From contig JBBRBN010000002.1 in the NCBI GenBank assembly GCA_038205755.1, positions 28,493-92,492 on the forward strand: a stretch of DNA of 64,000 nucleotides, written 5' to 3'. Positions 1 through 8,973 of the stretch are shown in pieces. Numbering within the stretch: the stretch's first letter is position 1; each line of letters starts with the position of its first letter. The notes beneath the pieces were generated by a model. It did no database searches. It was not told the DNA's origin and saw only the letters and a list, made by a program, of their open reading frames with translations. This stretch comes from JANNWF01 sp038205755 (lineage in GTDB: Bacteria > Pseudomonadota > Gammaproteobacteria > Xanthomonadales > Xanthomonadaceae). Both the position numbers and the translations under genes were made by a program.

Positions 1-1
1 C

Positions 2-499
2 CTGAGTGACTCGATGTCCGGCAGCGGACCGCTGCAGCAAGCCCAGTACGCGCTCAACGAGATGTTTCGCCCAGGGCTCGCGCGCGTTGAGCAGGCGCTC
101 ACCAACGGTGAACTGGTCGATGCCGGGCGCATCATCAGCATGCTTGAGAAGACCCAGCCCACGTCCCCGACCGTCGAGCGCTACCGGGGCAATCACACCA
201 AGGCGCTGAGTGCCGCGCGCGAGGGGTTGCGCAGCACCGATCCTGAGACACTGCCGGCGTTGATGAGCAGCCGCCCGCCGGTGTATCCGCCGCGCGCGCA
301 GCGGCAGGGCACCACTGGCTGGGTGCACATGGGCTTCACCATCGGCGCCGATGGCAAGGTCAGCCAGATCAAGGTGCTGGCTGCCGAACCGCTGGGCGTC
401 TTTGAGCGGGAGTCGATCAAGGCCCTCGAGCAATGGCAGTTCGAGGCCGGCAGACAGATGCGGGCGCAGCAGCGCTTCGACTTCACTCTCGACGAGTAA
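2..499 (+). CDS. TonB C-terminal domain protein (5' partial)
   Basis: The reading frame is open to the left window edge, so only the C-terminal part is present. Its last ~80 residues (from PPVYPPRAQRQG through ALEQWQFE) have the layout of the TonB C-terminal fold: a PxYPxxA start, a GxV.. strand with G-DGKV, and an ALxxWxF end. Such domains pass envelope energy to outer-membrane receptors or occur in small envelope proteins. The preceding ~80 residues look helical and repeat-like and resemble nothing I recognise. It converges on the aldehyde dehydrogenase gene 48 bp away. Family assignment is good; the partner is unknown. Confidence 0.75.
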   Translation: MSDSMSGSGPLQQAQYALNEMFRPGLARVEQALTNGELVDAGRIISMLEKTQPTSPTVERYRGNHTKALSAAREGLRSTDPETLPALMSSRPPVYPPRAQRQGTTGWVHMGFTIGADGKVSQIKVLAAEPLGVFERESIKALEQWQFEAGRQMRAQQRFDFTLDE

Positions 500-547
500 G
501 CCAAACCCGGCGCCTGCCGGTCGCGGCTCCGGCGGCGGTTCGCCGAT

Positions 548-2053
548 TCAGCTCGATCCGAGGTCGAACCAGGTCGCCTTGAGCTCGGTGTACTTCTCGA
601 ACGCGTGCAGCGATTTGTCGCGGCCGTTGCCGGACTGCTTGTAGCCGCCGAACGGCGCCGTCATGTCGCCACCGTCATAGCAGTTGACCCAGACGCTGCC
701 GGCGCGCAGGCGACGCGCGGTGTGGTGGGCGCGACTCAGGTCGCGGGTCCAGACGGCGGCGGCCAGTCCGTACGGGCTGTCGTTGGCGATCTGGATGGCC
801 TCGTCGGCGCTGTCGAATGGAATGGCCGCCAGCACCGGCCCGAAGATCTCCTCACGGGCGATCGTCATGTCGGGTCGCACATGCTCGAACACGGTCGGCT
901 CGATGTAGTAGCCGCCCGAATCGGCAAGGGCGCGGGCGCCTCCCAGCGACAGCGTCGCACCCTCGCGCTGGCCACTCTCGATATAGCCGAGCACGCGTTC
1001 CATCTGCGCTGCGTCAACGATAGCGCCCATCGGCGTGTCGGGATCCAGCGGATGTCCCGGCTGCATGCGGACGCTGGCGTCGCGGACCAGGGCCATGAAG
1101 GTGTCGAAGACTGGGCGCTCCACCAGTAGCCGCGAGGCCGCGGTGCAGACTTCGCCCTGGTTGTAGAAGATCCCGCTGGCCGCCGCCGCGGCCGCTGCCT
1201 CCAGATCCGGTGCGTCTGCGAACACCAGATTGGGACTTTTGCCACCGCACTCCATATAGGCACGCTTCATGTTGGAGCGCCCGGCACACTGCAGCAGCAG
1301 CTTGCCGACCGCCGTTGAGCCGGTGAAGACCAGACCATCGACGTCCATGTGCAGCGCCAGCGGTTCGCCGGTTTCGGCACCAAAGCCCGGCAGCACATTC
1401 AGCACGCCGTCTGGAAGGCCGGCTTCAATGCCAAGCTCGGCAATGCGCAGGGCGGTCAGCGGCGACTTCTCTGATGGCTTGAGAATCACCGAATTGCCAG
1501 TTGCGAGCGCCGGGGCGATCTTCCAGCTGGCCATCAGCAGCGGAAAATTCCACGGCACGATGGCAGCGACGACACCCAGCGGTTCGCGGGTGATCAGGCC
1601 AAGTTCCTGGCGGCCGGTCGGCGCGACCTCACCGTAAATCTTGTCTACCGCTTCGGCGGTCCAGCGCAGGCAGCGTACTGAGGCCGTCACGTCGACCGCC
1701 AGGCTGTCGCGGATCGGCTTGCCCATGTCCAGGGTTTCCAGCAGCGCGAGCTCCTCCGCATGCTGTTCGAGCAGTTCGGCGAATCGCAGCAGTACCCGCT
1801 TGCGCTGCACCGGCGACGCCTCCGACCAGCTGCCGGCCTCGAATACCCGCCGCGCTGCGCGGACCGCCCGCTCCACATCTTCGCTGCCACAGCGGGCGAT
1901 CGGGGCGAGGCGGGTGCCGTCTATAGGGCTGATGCAGTCGAACGTGCGGCCGTCAACGGCGTCGACGTGGCGACCGTCGATGAACGCCTGGGTGCGCAAC
2001 GTCAGAGCGCTGGCGCGGGACTGCCACTCGGCGCGGCTGGGGAAGGTGGCCAT
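548..2053 (-). CDS. puuC: Aldehyde dehydrogenase, PuuC/KauB type
   Basis: A 501-residue NAD(P)-dependent aldehyde dehydrogenase of normal family length. Visible landmarks are the PWNFPLLM cofactor strand (167-174), FTGSTAVGK (243-251), general base Glu268 in YMECGGKSPN and nucleophile Cys303 in GEVCTAAS. Family members of this type oxidise gamma-glutamylaminobutyraldehyde or free aminoaldehydes to the matching amino acids in putrescine and spermidine breakdown. The gene follows the XRE-cupin regulator by 17 bp on the same strand, so the two are probably co-transcribed. The divergent aminotransferase can supply an aminoaldehyde substrate. The exact substrate is inferred from context; it could also serve 3-aminopropionaldehyde. 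Confidence 0.85.
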   Translation of the reverse strand: MATFPSRAEWQSRASALTLRTQAFIDGRHVDAVDGRTFDCISPIDGTRLAPIARCGSEDVERAVRAARRVFEAGSWSEASPVQRKRVLLRFAELLEQHAEELALLETLDMGKPIRDSLAVDVTASVRCLRWTAEAVDKIYGEVAPTGRQELGLITREPLGVVAAIVPWNFPLLMASWKIAPALATGNSVILKPSEKSPLTALRIAELGIEAGLPDGVLNVLPGFGAETGEPLALHMDVDGLVFTGSTAVGKLLLQCAGRSNMKRAYMECGGKSPNLVFADAPDLEAAAAAAASGIFYNQGEVCTAASRLLVERPVFDTFMALVRDASVRMQPGHPLDPDTPMGAIVDAAQMERVLGYIESGQREGATLSLGGARALADSGGYYIEPTVFEHVRPDMTIAREEIFGPVLAAIPFDSADEAIQIANDSPYGLAAAVWTRDLSRAHHTARRLRAGSVWVNCYDGGDMTAPFGGYKQSGNGRDKSLHAFEKYTELKATWFDLGSS

Positions 2054-2070
2054 GGTGGCGTCCTCGGGTT

Positions 2071-2619
2071 CTAGAACGTGGGTGGCGTGCTGGCGCTGAT
2101 GATGATGGCCGGTTCATCGCCAACGTTGCGAAAGCGGTGCGGCGTAGGGCTTTCGAAGTAGTAGCCCTCGCCTGCGCCGAGTGTCCGGATGTGGTCCCCC
2201 ACGGTGATCTCGACCCGACCCTGTACGACCACGCCGCCCTCTTCCCCGGCGTGCTTGAGCAGGTCCTCTCCGGTATCTGCGCCGGCCGGCATGACCTCGC
2301 GGAGGATGCACATGCGGCGCTGCTGGTGACGTTGGCCAACCAGGTAATAGTGCAGGTCGGCGCTGCCAAGGTCGGGCTGGGCGCCGGCACCGTAGAACGG
2401 CCCGCTGTCGGATTCAGGCTCGATATCCAGGGTGAAAAAATCGCCCAGCGAGATTGGAATGCCGTCGAGCACTTTCTTCAGTGACCCGATCGACGGGCTG
2501 ACCTTGTTCTGCTCGATCAGCGAGATGGTGCTGTTGGTCACGCCCACCCGCTTGGCCAGCTCGCGCTGACTTAGGCCTTTGGCCTTGCGGATCGCCTGCA
2601 GGCGGGCGCCAACGTCCAT
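2071..2619 (-). CDS. XRE-family regulator with C-terminal cupin domain
   Basis: A 182-residue regulator. Residues ~5-60 form an XRE helix-turn-helix (LSQRELAKRVGVTNSTISLIEQ). Residues ~100-180 form a cupin barrel (EGGVVVQGRVEITVGD, then PTPHRFRN). This is the architecture of PuuR and PauR, repressors of polyamine catabolism that sense the amine through the cupin. It lies upstream of and in line with the aldehyde dehydrogenase, and is divergent from the aminotransferase-Ald-MmsA-ureohydrolase run. It therefore probably controls both sides of the 150-bp divergent promoter. The effector is not determinable from sequence. Confidence 0.88.
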   Translation of the reverse strand: MDVGARLQAIRKAKGLSQRELAKRVGVTNSTISLIEQNKVSPSIGSLKKVLDGIPISLGDFFTLDIEPESDSGPFYGAGAQPDLGSADLHYYLVGQRHQQRRMCILREVMPAGADTGEDLLKHAGEEGGVVVQGRVEITVGDHIRTLGAGEGYYFESPTPHRFRNVGDEPAIIISASTPPTF

Positions 2620-2679
2620 CGGGGGATGCGCTCCTTAGCGTGTGCGGGTGATGCCGGATATTGAACGCAGCATGCGGTT

Positions 2680-2724
2680 TTTGGCCAAAGAATGCGTGAA
2701 AGGCGCGCCATTTGTAAAGTTTAC
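2680..2724. promoter_or_regulatory. Candidate operators in divergent promoter region
   Basis: The 150-bp region between the regulator start (2619) and the aminotransferase start (2770) contains two short perfect palindromes: TTTGGCCAAA at 2680-2689 and GTAAAGTTTAC at 2714-2724. This A+T-richer stretch stands out from the surrounding G+C-rich DNA. The regulator would be expected to bind here, but assigning either palindrome to it is inference. Confidence 0.4.
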
Positions 2725-2769
2725 TCAACGCTGCTAGCGTTCCCACCTCTGACCTTCCGACCCGCCGCC

Positions 2770-4131
2770 ATGACTCACGTCGCCGCTTCCCTTGCCAGCA
2801 CGCCTGCATTCGAGGCAACGCCGGCCACTGGAATGGGCGCGTTCTGGATGCCGTTCACCGCCAACCGCCAGTTCAGGCAGCGGCCGCGTCTGCTGGTCAG
2901 CGCACGGGGCATGCACTACCGCAGCGATGACGGTCGCGAAATCCTTGATGCGACGGCTGGGCTGTGGTGCTGCAACGCCGGGCACGCACGGCCAAAGATT
3001 GTTGAAGCGGTGGCACGCCAGATTGCCACCATGGATTTCGCCCCGGCCTTCCAGATGGCGCATCCACTCGCCTTCGAGCTGGCCGAGCGGCTGGCCGATC
3101 TCGCCCCGGAGCCGCTCAAACACGTGTTCTACACCTGCTCCGGCTCGGAGTCGGTCGATACGGCGCTGAAGATCGCGCTTGCCTATCACCGGGTTCGCGG
3201 CGAGGGCCAGCGCACCCGTCTGATCGGACGCGAGAAGGGCTACCACGGGGTCGGCTTCGGCGGCATCTCGGTCGGTGGCTTGCCCAACAATCGCAAGGCC
3301 TACGGTCCGCTGTTGCCCGGTGTCGATCACCTCCGACACACGCTGGACATCGAACGCAATGGCTACTCCAAGGGCCTGCCAGCGCACGGCATCGAACTGG
3401 CCGAGGATCTTGAACGGCTGGTCACGCTGCACGATGCCTCGACGATCGCGGCGGTCATTGTCGAGCCGCTGTCGGGATCGGCCGGCGTGATCCTGCCGCC
3501 GATCGGCTATCTGGAGCGCCTGCGGGCAATCTGCGATCGCCACGGTATCCTGCTTATTTTCGACGAAGTCATCACCGGCTTTGGCCGCATCGGGCACGCC
3601 TTCGGCGCGCAGCGCCTGGGCGTGGTGCCGGACCTGATGACCACCGCCAAGGGCTTGACCAACGGCTGCGTGCCGATGGGTGCGGTGTTTGCATCGCGCG
3701 CCATCCACGATGCCTTCATGCACGGTCCGGCCGGCGTCATCGAGCTGTTTCACGGCTATACCTACTCCGGCCATCCGGTGGCGTGCGCCGCTGCGCTGGC
3801 AACGCTCGACACCTACGCTGAGGAAAGCCTGTTTGAACGCGCACTCGAGCTTGGCGATGACTGGCAGGAAGCGCTGCATGGTCTGCGCGGCCTCCCTAAT
3901 GTCATCGATATCCGCAACCTCGGACTGATCGGCGGCATCGAGCTGGCAGCGCGCCCCGGAGCCCCCGGCGCACGTGCCTACGAGGTGTTCACCCGCTGCT
4001 TCCACGACAAGGGTCTGCTGATCCGCGTTACCGGCGACATCATCGCCCTCTCGCCACCGCTGATCATTGAGCGCGATCATATGGCGACGATCGTTGGCCG
4101 ACTGGCCGAGGCGATCAGCGAAACCGCCTAG
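2770..4131 (+). CDS. Class III omega-aminotransferase (beta-alanine/putrescine:pyruvate type)
   Basis: A 453-residue PLP-dependent class III aminotransferase. Seen are the cofactor-phosphate loop YTCSGSESVDTALK, the LLIFDEVITGFGR strand with the PLP-ring Asp, and Schiff-base Lys294 in TTAKGLTNGC. Enzymes of this size and motif set transfer the amino group of beta-alanine, putrescine or other omega-amines to pyruvate, giving alanine and a semialdehyde. The ATG at 2770 is chosen because the longer frame starts inside the divergent promoter. Alanine dehydrogenase and MmsA follow on the same strand, which favours beta-alanine to malonate semialdehyde. Putrescine activity cannot be excluded, given the PuuC-type neighbour. 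Confidence 0.88.
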   Translation: MTHVAASLASTPAFEATPATGMGAFWMPFTANRQFRQRPRLLVSARGMHYRSDDGREILDATAGLWCCNAGHARPKIVEAVARQIATMDFAPAFQMAHPLAFELAERLADLAPEPLKHVFYTCSGSESVDTALKIALAYHRVRGEGQRTRLIGREKGYHGVGFGGISVGGLPNNRKAYGPLLPGVDHLRHTLDIERNGYSKGLPAHGIELAEDLERLVTLHDASTIAAVIVEPLSGSAGVILPPIGYLERLRAICDRHGILLIFDEVITGFGRIGHAFGAQRLGVVPDLMTTAKGLTNGCVPMGAVFASRAIHDAFMHGPAGVIELFHGYTYSGHPVACAAALATLDTYAEESLFERALELGDDWQEALHGLRGLPNVIDIRNLGLIGGIELAARPGAPGARAYEVFTRCFHDKGLLIRVTGDIIALSPPLIIERDHMATIVGRLAEAISETA

Positions 4132-4184
4132 GGCTTGCACGCCCCGGCGCACCCTGTCCGACCCTCACAGCGAGTGACCTAGTC

Positions 4185-5300
4185 ATGCTTATCGGCGTAC
4201 CGAAAGAGATCAAGAACCACGAATACCGGATCGGCCTCACTCCGGCTGGCGCTCGCGAGCTGGTTCGGCACGGCCACCAGGTGCTGGTGCAGCGGGATGG
4301 CGGACGTTCGATTGGCCTGACCAATGAGATGTACGAAAAAGCTGGCGCCGAGATCGTCGATGATGCACCCGAGATTTTTGCGCGCGCGCAGATGATCATC
4401 AAGGTCAAGGAGCCGCAGCCGGGCGAGTGCGCGATGCTGCGTGAAGGCCAGGTCCTCTACACCTACCTGCATCTGGCGCCTGATCCGGAGCAGACCGCTG
4501 CGCTGGTGAACTCCGGCTGCACCGCCATCGCCTATGAGACCGTCACCGACCGCAAGGGCGGTTTGCCGCTGCTGGCGCCGATGAGCGAAGTGGCCGGGCG
4601 CATGTCGATCCAGGCCGGCGCCCATGCGCTGGAACGCGCGCAGGGTGGCTCTGGCGTGCTGCTTGGCGGCGTGCCTGGCGTGACGCCGGCCGAGGTGCTG
4701 GTGATCGGCGGTGGCGTGGTCGGCATCAACGCGGCGCGCATGGCGATGGGCCTCAACGCGCGGGTGACGATTCTGGATCGCTCGCTGGACCGGCTGAAGT
4801 ACCTCGACGAGCTCTACGGCGACCGGATCACTACCATCTATTCGACCCTGGATGCGATCGAGGAGCGCCTGTCCTACTCCGACCTGGTGATTGGCGCGGT
4901 GCTGATCCCGGGTGCAGCGGCGCCCAAGCTGGTGTCGCGCGCGCAGCTGGCGCTGATGAAGCCCGGTTCGGTGCTGGTCGACGTCGCGATCGACCAGGGC
5001 GGCTGTTTTGAGACGTCGAAGGCGACCACCCACCAGACGCCGACCTACGAGGTCGACGGCATCATCCATTATTGCGTTGCGAACATGCCCGGCGGCGTGG
5101 CCCGCACCTCGACCTTCGCGCTGACCAACGCAACCCTGCCGTTTGCCCTGCAGCTGGCCGACAAGGGAGCGCGGCGGGCAATGCTCGAAGACGAGCACCT
5201 GCGCAACGGCCTGAACGTGCATGGCGGCAAGATCACGTTCGACGCGGTGGCGCGCGATCTCGGCTACATCTACGTGCCCGCCGCGCAGGCGCTGGGTTGA
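4185..5300 (+). CDS. ald: Alanine dehydrogenase
   Basis: A 371-residue NAD-dependent L-alanine dehydrogenase of standard length. The N-terminal signature MLIGVPKEIKNHEYRIG is present. Lys75 (IKVKEP) and His96 (YLHLAPD) match the substrate-binding pair of the family, and a Rossmann motif VIGGGVVGINAARMAMG follows. It reversibly deaminates alanine to pyruvate and ammonia. It starts 53 bp after the pyruvate-dependent aminotransferase, so it probably regenerates the pyruvate acceptor consumed there and makes the pathway catalytic in alanine. Confidence 0.95.
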   Translation: MLIGVPKEIKNHEYRIGLTPAGARELVRHGHQVLVQRDGGRSIGLTNEMYEKAGAEIVDDAPEIFARAQMIIKVKEPQPGECAMLREGQVLYTYLHLAPDPEQTAALVNSGCTAIAYETVTDRKGGLPLLAPMSEVAGRMSIQAGAHALERAQGGSGVLLGGVPGVTPAEVLVIGGGVVGINAARMAMGLNARVTILDRSLDRLKYLDELYGDRITTIYSTLDAIEERLSYSDLVIGAVLIPGAAAPKLVSRAQLALMKPGSVLVDVAIDQGGCFETSKATTHQTPTYEVDGIIHYCVANMPGGVARTSTFALTNATLPFALQLADKGARRAMLEDEHLRNGLNVHGGKITFDAVARDLGYIYVPAAQALG

Positions 5301-5329
5301 GTCATTCGCTGGTCCCAGAGGTAGCTGTC

Positions 5330-6874
5330 ATGAACGCTGTCGCCGCCGCTATATCCGCGCCGTCCAATGCCACGCCGCCGGCCCTGATTCCGCATTTCAT
5401 CGCCGGTCAGGCGGTGGTGGGCGGCAGCGGTCGCCACGGCGAGGTATACAACCCGGCGACTGGCGCCCTGACTGGCCGCGTGGCTTTGGCTTCGGCCAGT
5501 GAGGTCGCGCAGGCCGTTGCGGCTGCGCGCGCGGCCTTTCCGGCCTGGGCGGCAACACCGCCGTTGGTCCGGGCGCGGGTCATGTTCCGGTTTCGCGAAC
5601 TGCTGGAGCGCAACGCCGATCAGATCGTCGCGCTGATCAGCGCCGAGCACGGCAAGGTGCTGTCGGATGCGCGCGGCGAGCTGACCCGCGGCATGGAAGT
5701 GGTTGAGTTCGCCTGCGGTATCCCGCAGCTGCTCAAGGGCGAGCAGTCGATCAACGTCGGCACCGGCGTGGATTCCTGGAGCGCCCTGGCGCCGCTTGGC
5801 GTGGTGGCCGGCATCACGCCGTTCAACTTCCCGGCAATGGTGCCGATGTGGATGTTTCCGGTTGCCATCGCCTGCGGCAATTGCTTCATCCTCAAGCCGT
5901 CCGAGCGCGACCCCTCGGTGGCCAATCTGCTGGCCGAACTGCTGCAGCAGGCCGGACTTCCCAGCGGCGTTTTCAACGTGGTTCACGGCGACAAGGAGGC
6001 GGTCGACGCCCTGCTCGACGCGCCCGACGTGGCCGCGATCAGCTTCGTCGGCTCCACCCCGATTGCCGAATACATCTACGCCCGCGGCAGCGCCAACGGC
6101 AAGCGCGTGCAGGCGCTGGGCGGCGCCAAGAACCATCTGCTGGCGATGCCTGACGCGGATCCCGAGCAGGTTGCTCAAGCCCTGCTTGGCGCGGGCTTCG
6201 GCTCCGCCGGCGAACGCTGCATGGCGATCTCGGTTGCGGTGTGCGTGGGTGAGCAGACGGCCGACCGGCTGGTCGCTGCGCTGGCGCCGCTGGTCGCCGC
6301 CCTGAAGGTTGGGGCCGGCAACGACCCGACGGCCGAGATGGGTCCATTGGTGACCAGCGCGCATCGCGACAAAGTGCGCGGCTACGTCGATCAGGGCGTG
6401 CGCGAAGGCGCCGAGCTGGTGGTCGACGGTCGCGCGCTGCAGGTCGATGGCCACCCGGACGGATTCTTCCTCGGGCCCTGCCTGTTCGACCGCGTGACCT
6501 CGTCAATGCGGATCTGGCGCGAAGAGATTTTCGGCCCGGTGCTGTGCGTGGCGCGGGTGCCCGACTTCGAATCGGCGCTGGCCCTGATCGGCGCCCACGA
6601 GTACGCCAACGGCACCGCGATCTTCACCAACGACGGCGCCGCGGCGCGGACGTTTGCGCAGCGCGCGGAGGTCGGCATGGTGGGCATCAACGTGCCCATT
6701 CCGGTGCCGATGGCGTTCCACAGTTTCGGCGGCTGGAAGCGCTCACTATTCGGACCGCTGCATATGCATGGACCCGATGGCGTACGCTTCTACACCCGCA
6801 TGAAGACCGTCACCGCCCGCTGGCCGGGAGGCGTCCGACAGGTCGCCGAGTTCGTGATGCCAACCATGAAGTAG
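5330..6874 (+). CDS. mmsA: CoA-acylating (methyl)malonate-semialdehyde dehydrogenase
   Basis: A 514-residue aldehyde dehydrogenase of the MmsA class. The family hallmarks are the early HFIAGQAV segment, GITPFNFPAMVPMWM, a catalytic Cys297 in GSAGERCMAIS, and the C-terminal FHSFGGWKRSLFG. MmsA enzymes convert malonate semialdehyde to acetyl-CoA, or methylmalonate semialdehyde to propionyl-CoA, with release of CO2. The frame is open much further upstream inside ald. The ATG at 5330, 29 bp after ald, gives the normal family N-terminus. In this operon it is the expected consumer of the aminotransferase product. Confidence 0.93.
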   Translation: MNAVAAAISAPSNATPPALIPHFIAGQAVVGGSGRHGEVYNPATGALTGRVALASASEVAQAVAAARAAFPAWAATPPLVRARVMFRFRELLERNADQIVALISAEHGKVLSDARGELTRGMEVVEFACGIPQLLKGEQSINVGTGVDSWSALAPLGVVAGITPFNFPAMVPMWMFPVAIACGNCFILKPSERDPSVANLLAELLQQAGLPSGVFNVVHGDKEAVDALLDAPDVAAISFVGSTPIAEYIYARGSANGKRVQALGGAKNHLLAMPDADPEQVAQALLGAGFGSAGERCMAISVAVCVGEQTADRLVAALAPLVAALKVGAGNDPTAEMGPLVTSAHRDKVRGYVDQGVREGAELVVDGRALQVDGHPDGFFLGPCLFDRVTSSMRIWREEIFGPVLCVARVPDFESALALIGAHEYANGTAIFTNDGAAARTFAQRAEVGMVGINVPIPVPMAFHSFGGWKRSLFGPLHMHGPDGVRFYTRMKTVTARWPGGVRQVAEFVMPTMK

Positions 6875-6981
6875 ACCCTCGCGGCTGATTGCCGCGACCG
6901 CCATACCGGTGACTCTCGTCCCGGCACCCGTGCTGTCAGCGGTGATGGAATGACGAGTGGACTTCACGCCCGGAGCCCACC

Positions 6982-7965
6982 ATGACCCTGCCGCCCACGC
7001 TCGTTGCTCCTCCGCCCACTGATCTTGCGTTCACCCGCAGCACGCCCTACGGCACGGTTGCCGAGGCGACTTGGTCCGGCGCGCTCAGCTTCATGCGCCG
7101 CCGCTACAGCCGGGCACTCGACGGTGTCGATGTGGCGGTGGTCGGCGCGCCGTTTGACCTCGCCACCACCCATCGCCCCGGCAGCCGGTTCGGGCCGCGC
7201 GCGGTGCGCGAGGCCTCGACCATGCTGGCCTGGGCGCCGCCGGACGGTTGGGACTTCGATCCGTTCGAGCGTCTGGCGGTCATCGACTACGGTGACATCG
7301 GCTTTGACAGCGGACGGCCGGCCGACATACCGGACGTCCTTTCGGCTGCGTATGCGCCGCTGGTGCAGGCGGGCGTGCTGCCGTTGACGCTGGGCGGCGA
7401 CCACTTTGTAAGCTTTCCGGTGCTGCGGGCGCTGGCGGCGCGCGACGGGCCGCTGGCGCTCATTCACTTCGACGCGCATTCCGATACGTGGGCAGATGAG
7501 GAAGGCCGGATCGATCACGGCACCATGTTCTTTCACGCCGCCCGGCTCGGCTACGTCGATCCGTCCTGCTCGATTCAGCTGGGCATGCGCACGCGCAATC
7601 CGCAGACCCATGGCTATCAGGTGCTGGACGCCCGCTGGATGCACCAGCACGGCATGCCGGCCTGCATCGAGGCGATCCGTGCGCGGGTCGGCCAGCGGCC
7701 CTGCTACGTCAGTTTTGACATCGATTTTCTGGAGCCGGCCTGCGCACCCGGCACCGGTACCCCGGTCATCGGCGGCTTTGGCACGGTGCAGGCGCTGCAG
7801 CTGGTGCGCGGCCTTGCCGGCCTCGATATCCGCGGAATCGACGTGGTCGAAGTGGCGCCAGCCTACGATCACGCGGGCATCACCGCGCTGGCGGCCGCAT
7901 CGATGGCGCAGGAGCTGCTGTGCGCGCACGCGGCGCGCTTTCCGGATCGACCGCTTCGCGGTTGA
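6982..7965 (+). CDS. speB: Agmatinase-family ureohydrolase
   Basis: A 327-residue Mn2+-dependent ureohydrolase. All metal-binding blocks are intact: GGDHF (His141), HFDAHSDTW (Asp164, His166, Asp168) and SFDIDFLEP (Asp246, Asp248). The family hydrolyses guanidino groups to urea: agmatine to putrescine, 4-guanidinobutyrate to GABA, or 3-guanidinopropionate to beta-alanine. Agmatinase is the default name. The operon (aminotransferase, Ald, MmsA) would equally suit a guanidinopropionase or guanidinobutyrase that feeds an omega-amino acid to the transaminase. Mobile-repeat copy A begins 7 bp after the stop codon. Confidence 0.88.
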   Translation: MTLPPTLVAPPPTDLAFTRSTPYGTVAEATWSGALSFMRRRYSRALDGVDVAVVGAPFDLATTHRPGSRFGPRAVREASTMLAWAPPDGWDFDPFERLAVIDYGDIGFDSGRPADIPDVLSAAYAPLVQAGVLPLTLGGDHFVSFPVLRALAARDGPLALIHFDAHSDTWADEEGRIDHGTMFFHAARLGYVDPSCSIQLGMRTRNPQTHGYQVLDARWMHQHGMPACIEAIRARVGQRPCYVSFDIDFLEPACAPGTGTPVIGGFGTVQALQLVRGLAGLDIRGIDVVEVAPAYDHAGITALAAASMAQELLCAHAARFPDRPLRG

Positions 7966-7971
7966 CGCGAT

Positions 7972-8138
7972 CTAGCCCGCCTGTTTCATGAATCTCGCGC
8001 GCCCTCGCTTGTCGCTTGACCGCGCAAGGGACTACCTCAGTCGGTCGTATGGCCCGCTACGCCGCTCCTTCGGAAAATCGCCTGTGCGAACAACATCCTG
8101 CGCGATCATCGCGCGAATTCATGAAACATGCGGGCTAG
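7972..8138 (+). mobile_element. MITE-like repeat, copy A
   Basis: First of five related ~160-bp elements in this window. The terminal inverted repeat is CCCGCCTGTTTCATGAAT at the left and its near complement ATTCATGAAACATGCGGG at the right. Both ends are flanked by the same tetramer CTAG (7972-7975 and 8135-8138), which looks like a target-site duplication. There is no transposase gene inside. The right end lies 25 bp before the ubiE start codon. Confidence 0.85.
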
Positions 8139-8163
8139 CAGCGACCGATGCGATACTTCGTCC

Positions 8164-8922
8164 ATGAGCAAGTCTGAAACCACCCCCACGGCCGACTTCG
8201 GATACCGCGAGGTCGGGCGCGACGAGAAAGTCAAGCTGGTCGGCAAGGTGTTCACGTCGGTCGCGCACAACTATGACGTGATGAATGACCTGATGAGCTT
8301 CGGCCTGCATCGGGTCTGGAAGCGCTATTTCGTGGCCACCAGTGGCGTCAAGCGCGGTGACCGCGTGCTGGATCTGGCCGGCGGTACTGGCGACATTGCC
8401 GCCTTGCTGCATCCGCGGGTCGGCGACGCGGGTGAAGTGGTGGTGGGTGATATCAACGCTGAGATGCTCAGCGTCGGTCGTGACCGGCTGACCGACCGTG
8501 GGCTGGTCCGCGGCCTTCGCTGGCTGCGACTGAACGCCGAGGCGCTGCCGTTTCCCGACGCCAGCTTCGATCTGGCAACCATTGCATTTGGACTGCGCAA
8601 TGTCACCGACAGGCCGGCCGCGCTGCGTGAGCTACAGCGTGTTCTGAAGGTCGGCGGACGCGCGCTGGTGCTGGAGTTCTCGCAGGTCAAAGCAGCCTGG
8701 TTCCGGCCGCTGTACGACTTCCATGGCTTCCAGGTGCTGCCGCGGCTTGGCCAGCTGTTTGCCGGGGACGCCGACAGCTATCGCTATCTGGCCGAGTCGA
8801 TTCGCAAACATCCGCCGCAGGAGGCGCTGCAGGCGATGATGTCCGAGGCCGGTTTTGCGCGCTGCGACCATCGCAACTTGACTGGCGGAATCGTCGCCAT
8901 CCATTCAGGCTATCGGGTCTGA
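8164..8922 (+). CDS. ubiE: Ubiquinone/menaquinone biosynthesis C-methyltransferase UbiE
   Basis: A 252-residue SAM-dependent methyltransferase. Recognised by the N-terminal DFGYREV...KVFTSVAHNYDVMNDLMSFGLHR block, the SAM-binding VLDLAGGTGD, the FGLRNVTD block after strand 4, and the C-terminal GGIVAIHSGYRV. UbiE methylates the 2-methoxy-6-polyprenyl-benzoquinol intermediate of ubiquinone synthesis, and demethylmenaquinone where that is made. The ATG at 8164 gives the canonical start; the frame upstream runs back into repeat copy A. The gene is bracketed by copies A and B in the same orientation. Confidence 0.96.
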   Translation: MSKSETTPTADFGYREVGRDEKVKLVGKVFTSVAHNYDVMNDLMSFGLHRVWKRYFVATSGVKRGDRVLDLAGGTGDIAALLHPRVGDAGEVVVGDINAEMLSVGRDRLTDRGLVRGLRWLRLNAEALPFPDASFDLATIAFGLRNVTDRPAALRELQRVLKVGGRALVLEFSQVKAAWFRPLYDFHGFQVLPRLGQLFAGDADSYRYLAESIRKHPPQEALQAMMSEAGFARCDHRNLTGGIVAIHSGYRV

Positions 8923-8973
8923 TTGCGTCTTCGCGAACAGCCCGCAGGACTGGGCACTAGCAGCCCGGCCGAC

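Noticed and set aside
6879..6897. Hairpin TCGCGGC-N5-GCCGCGA between mmsA and the ureohydrolase gene as a terminator
   Set aside because: No T-run, and it lies in a 107-bp gap inside an otherwise co-directional pathway cluster; it may be a minor attenuator, but there is no support for termination.
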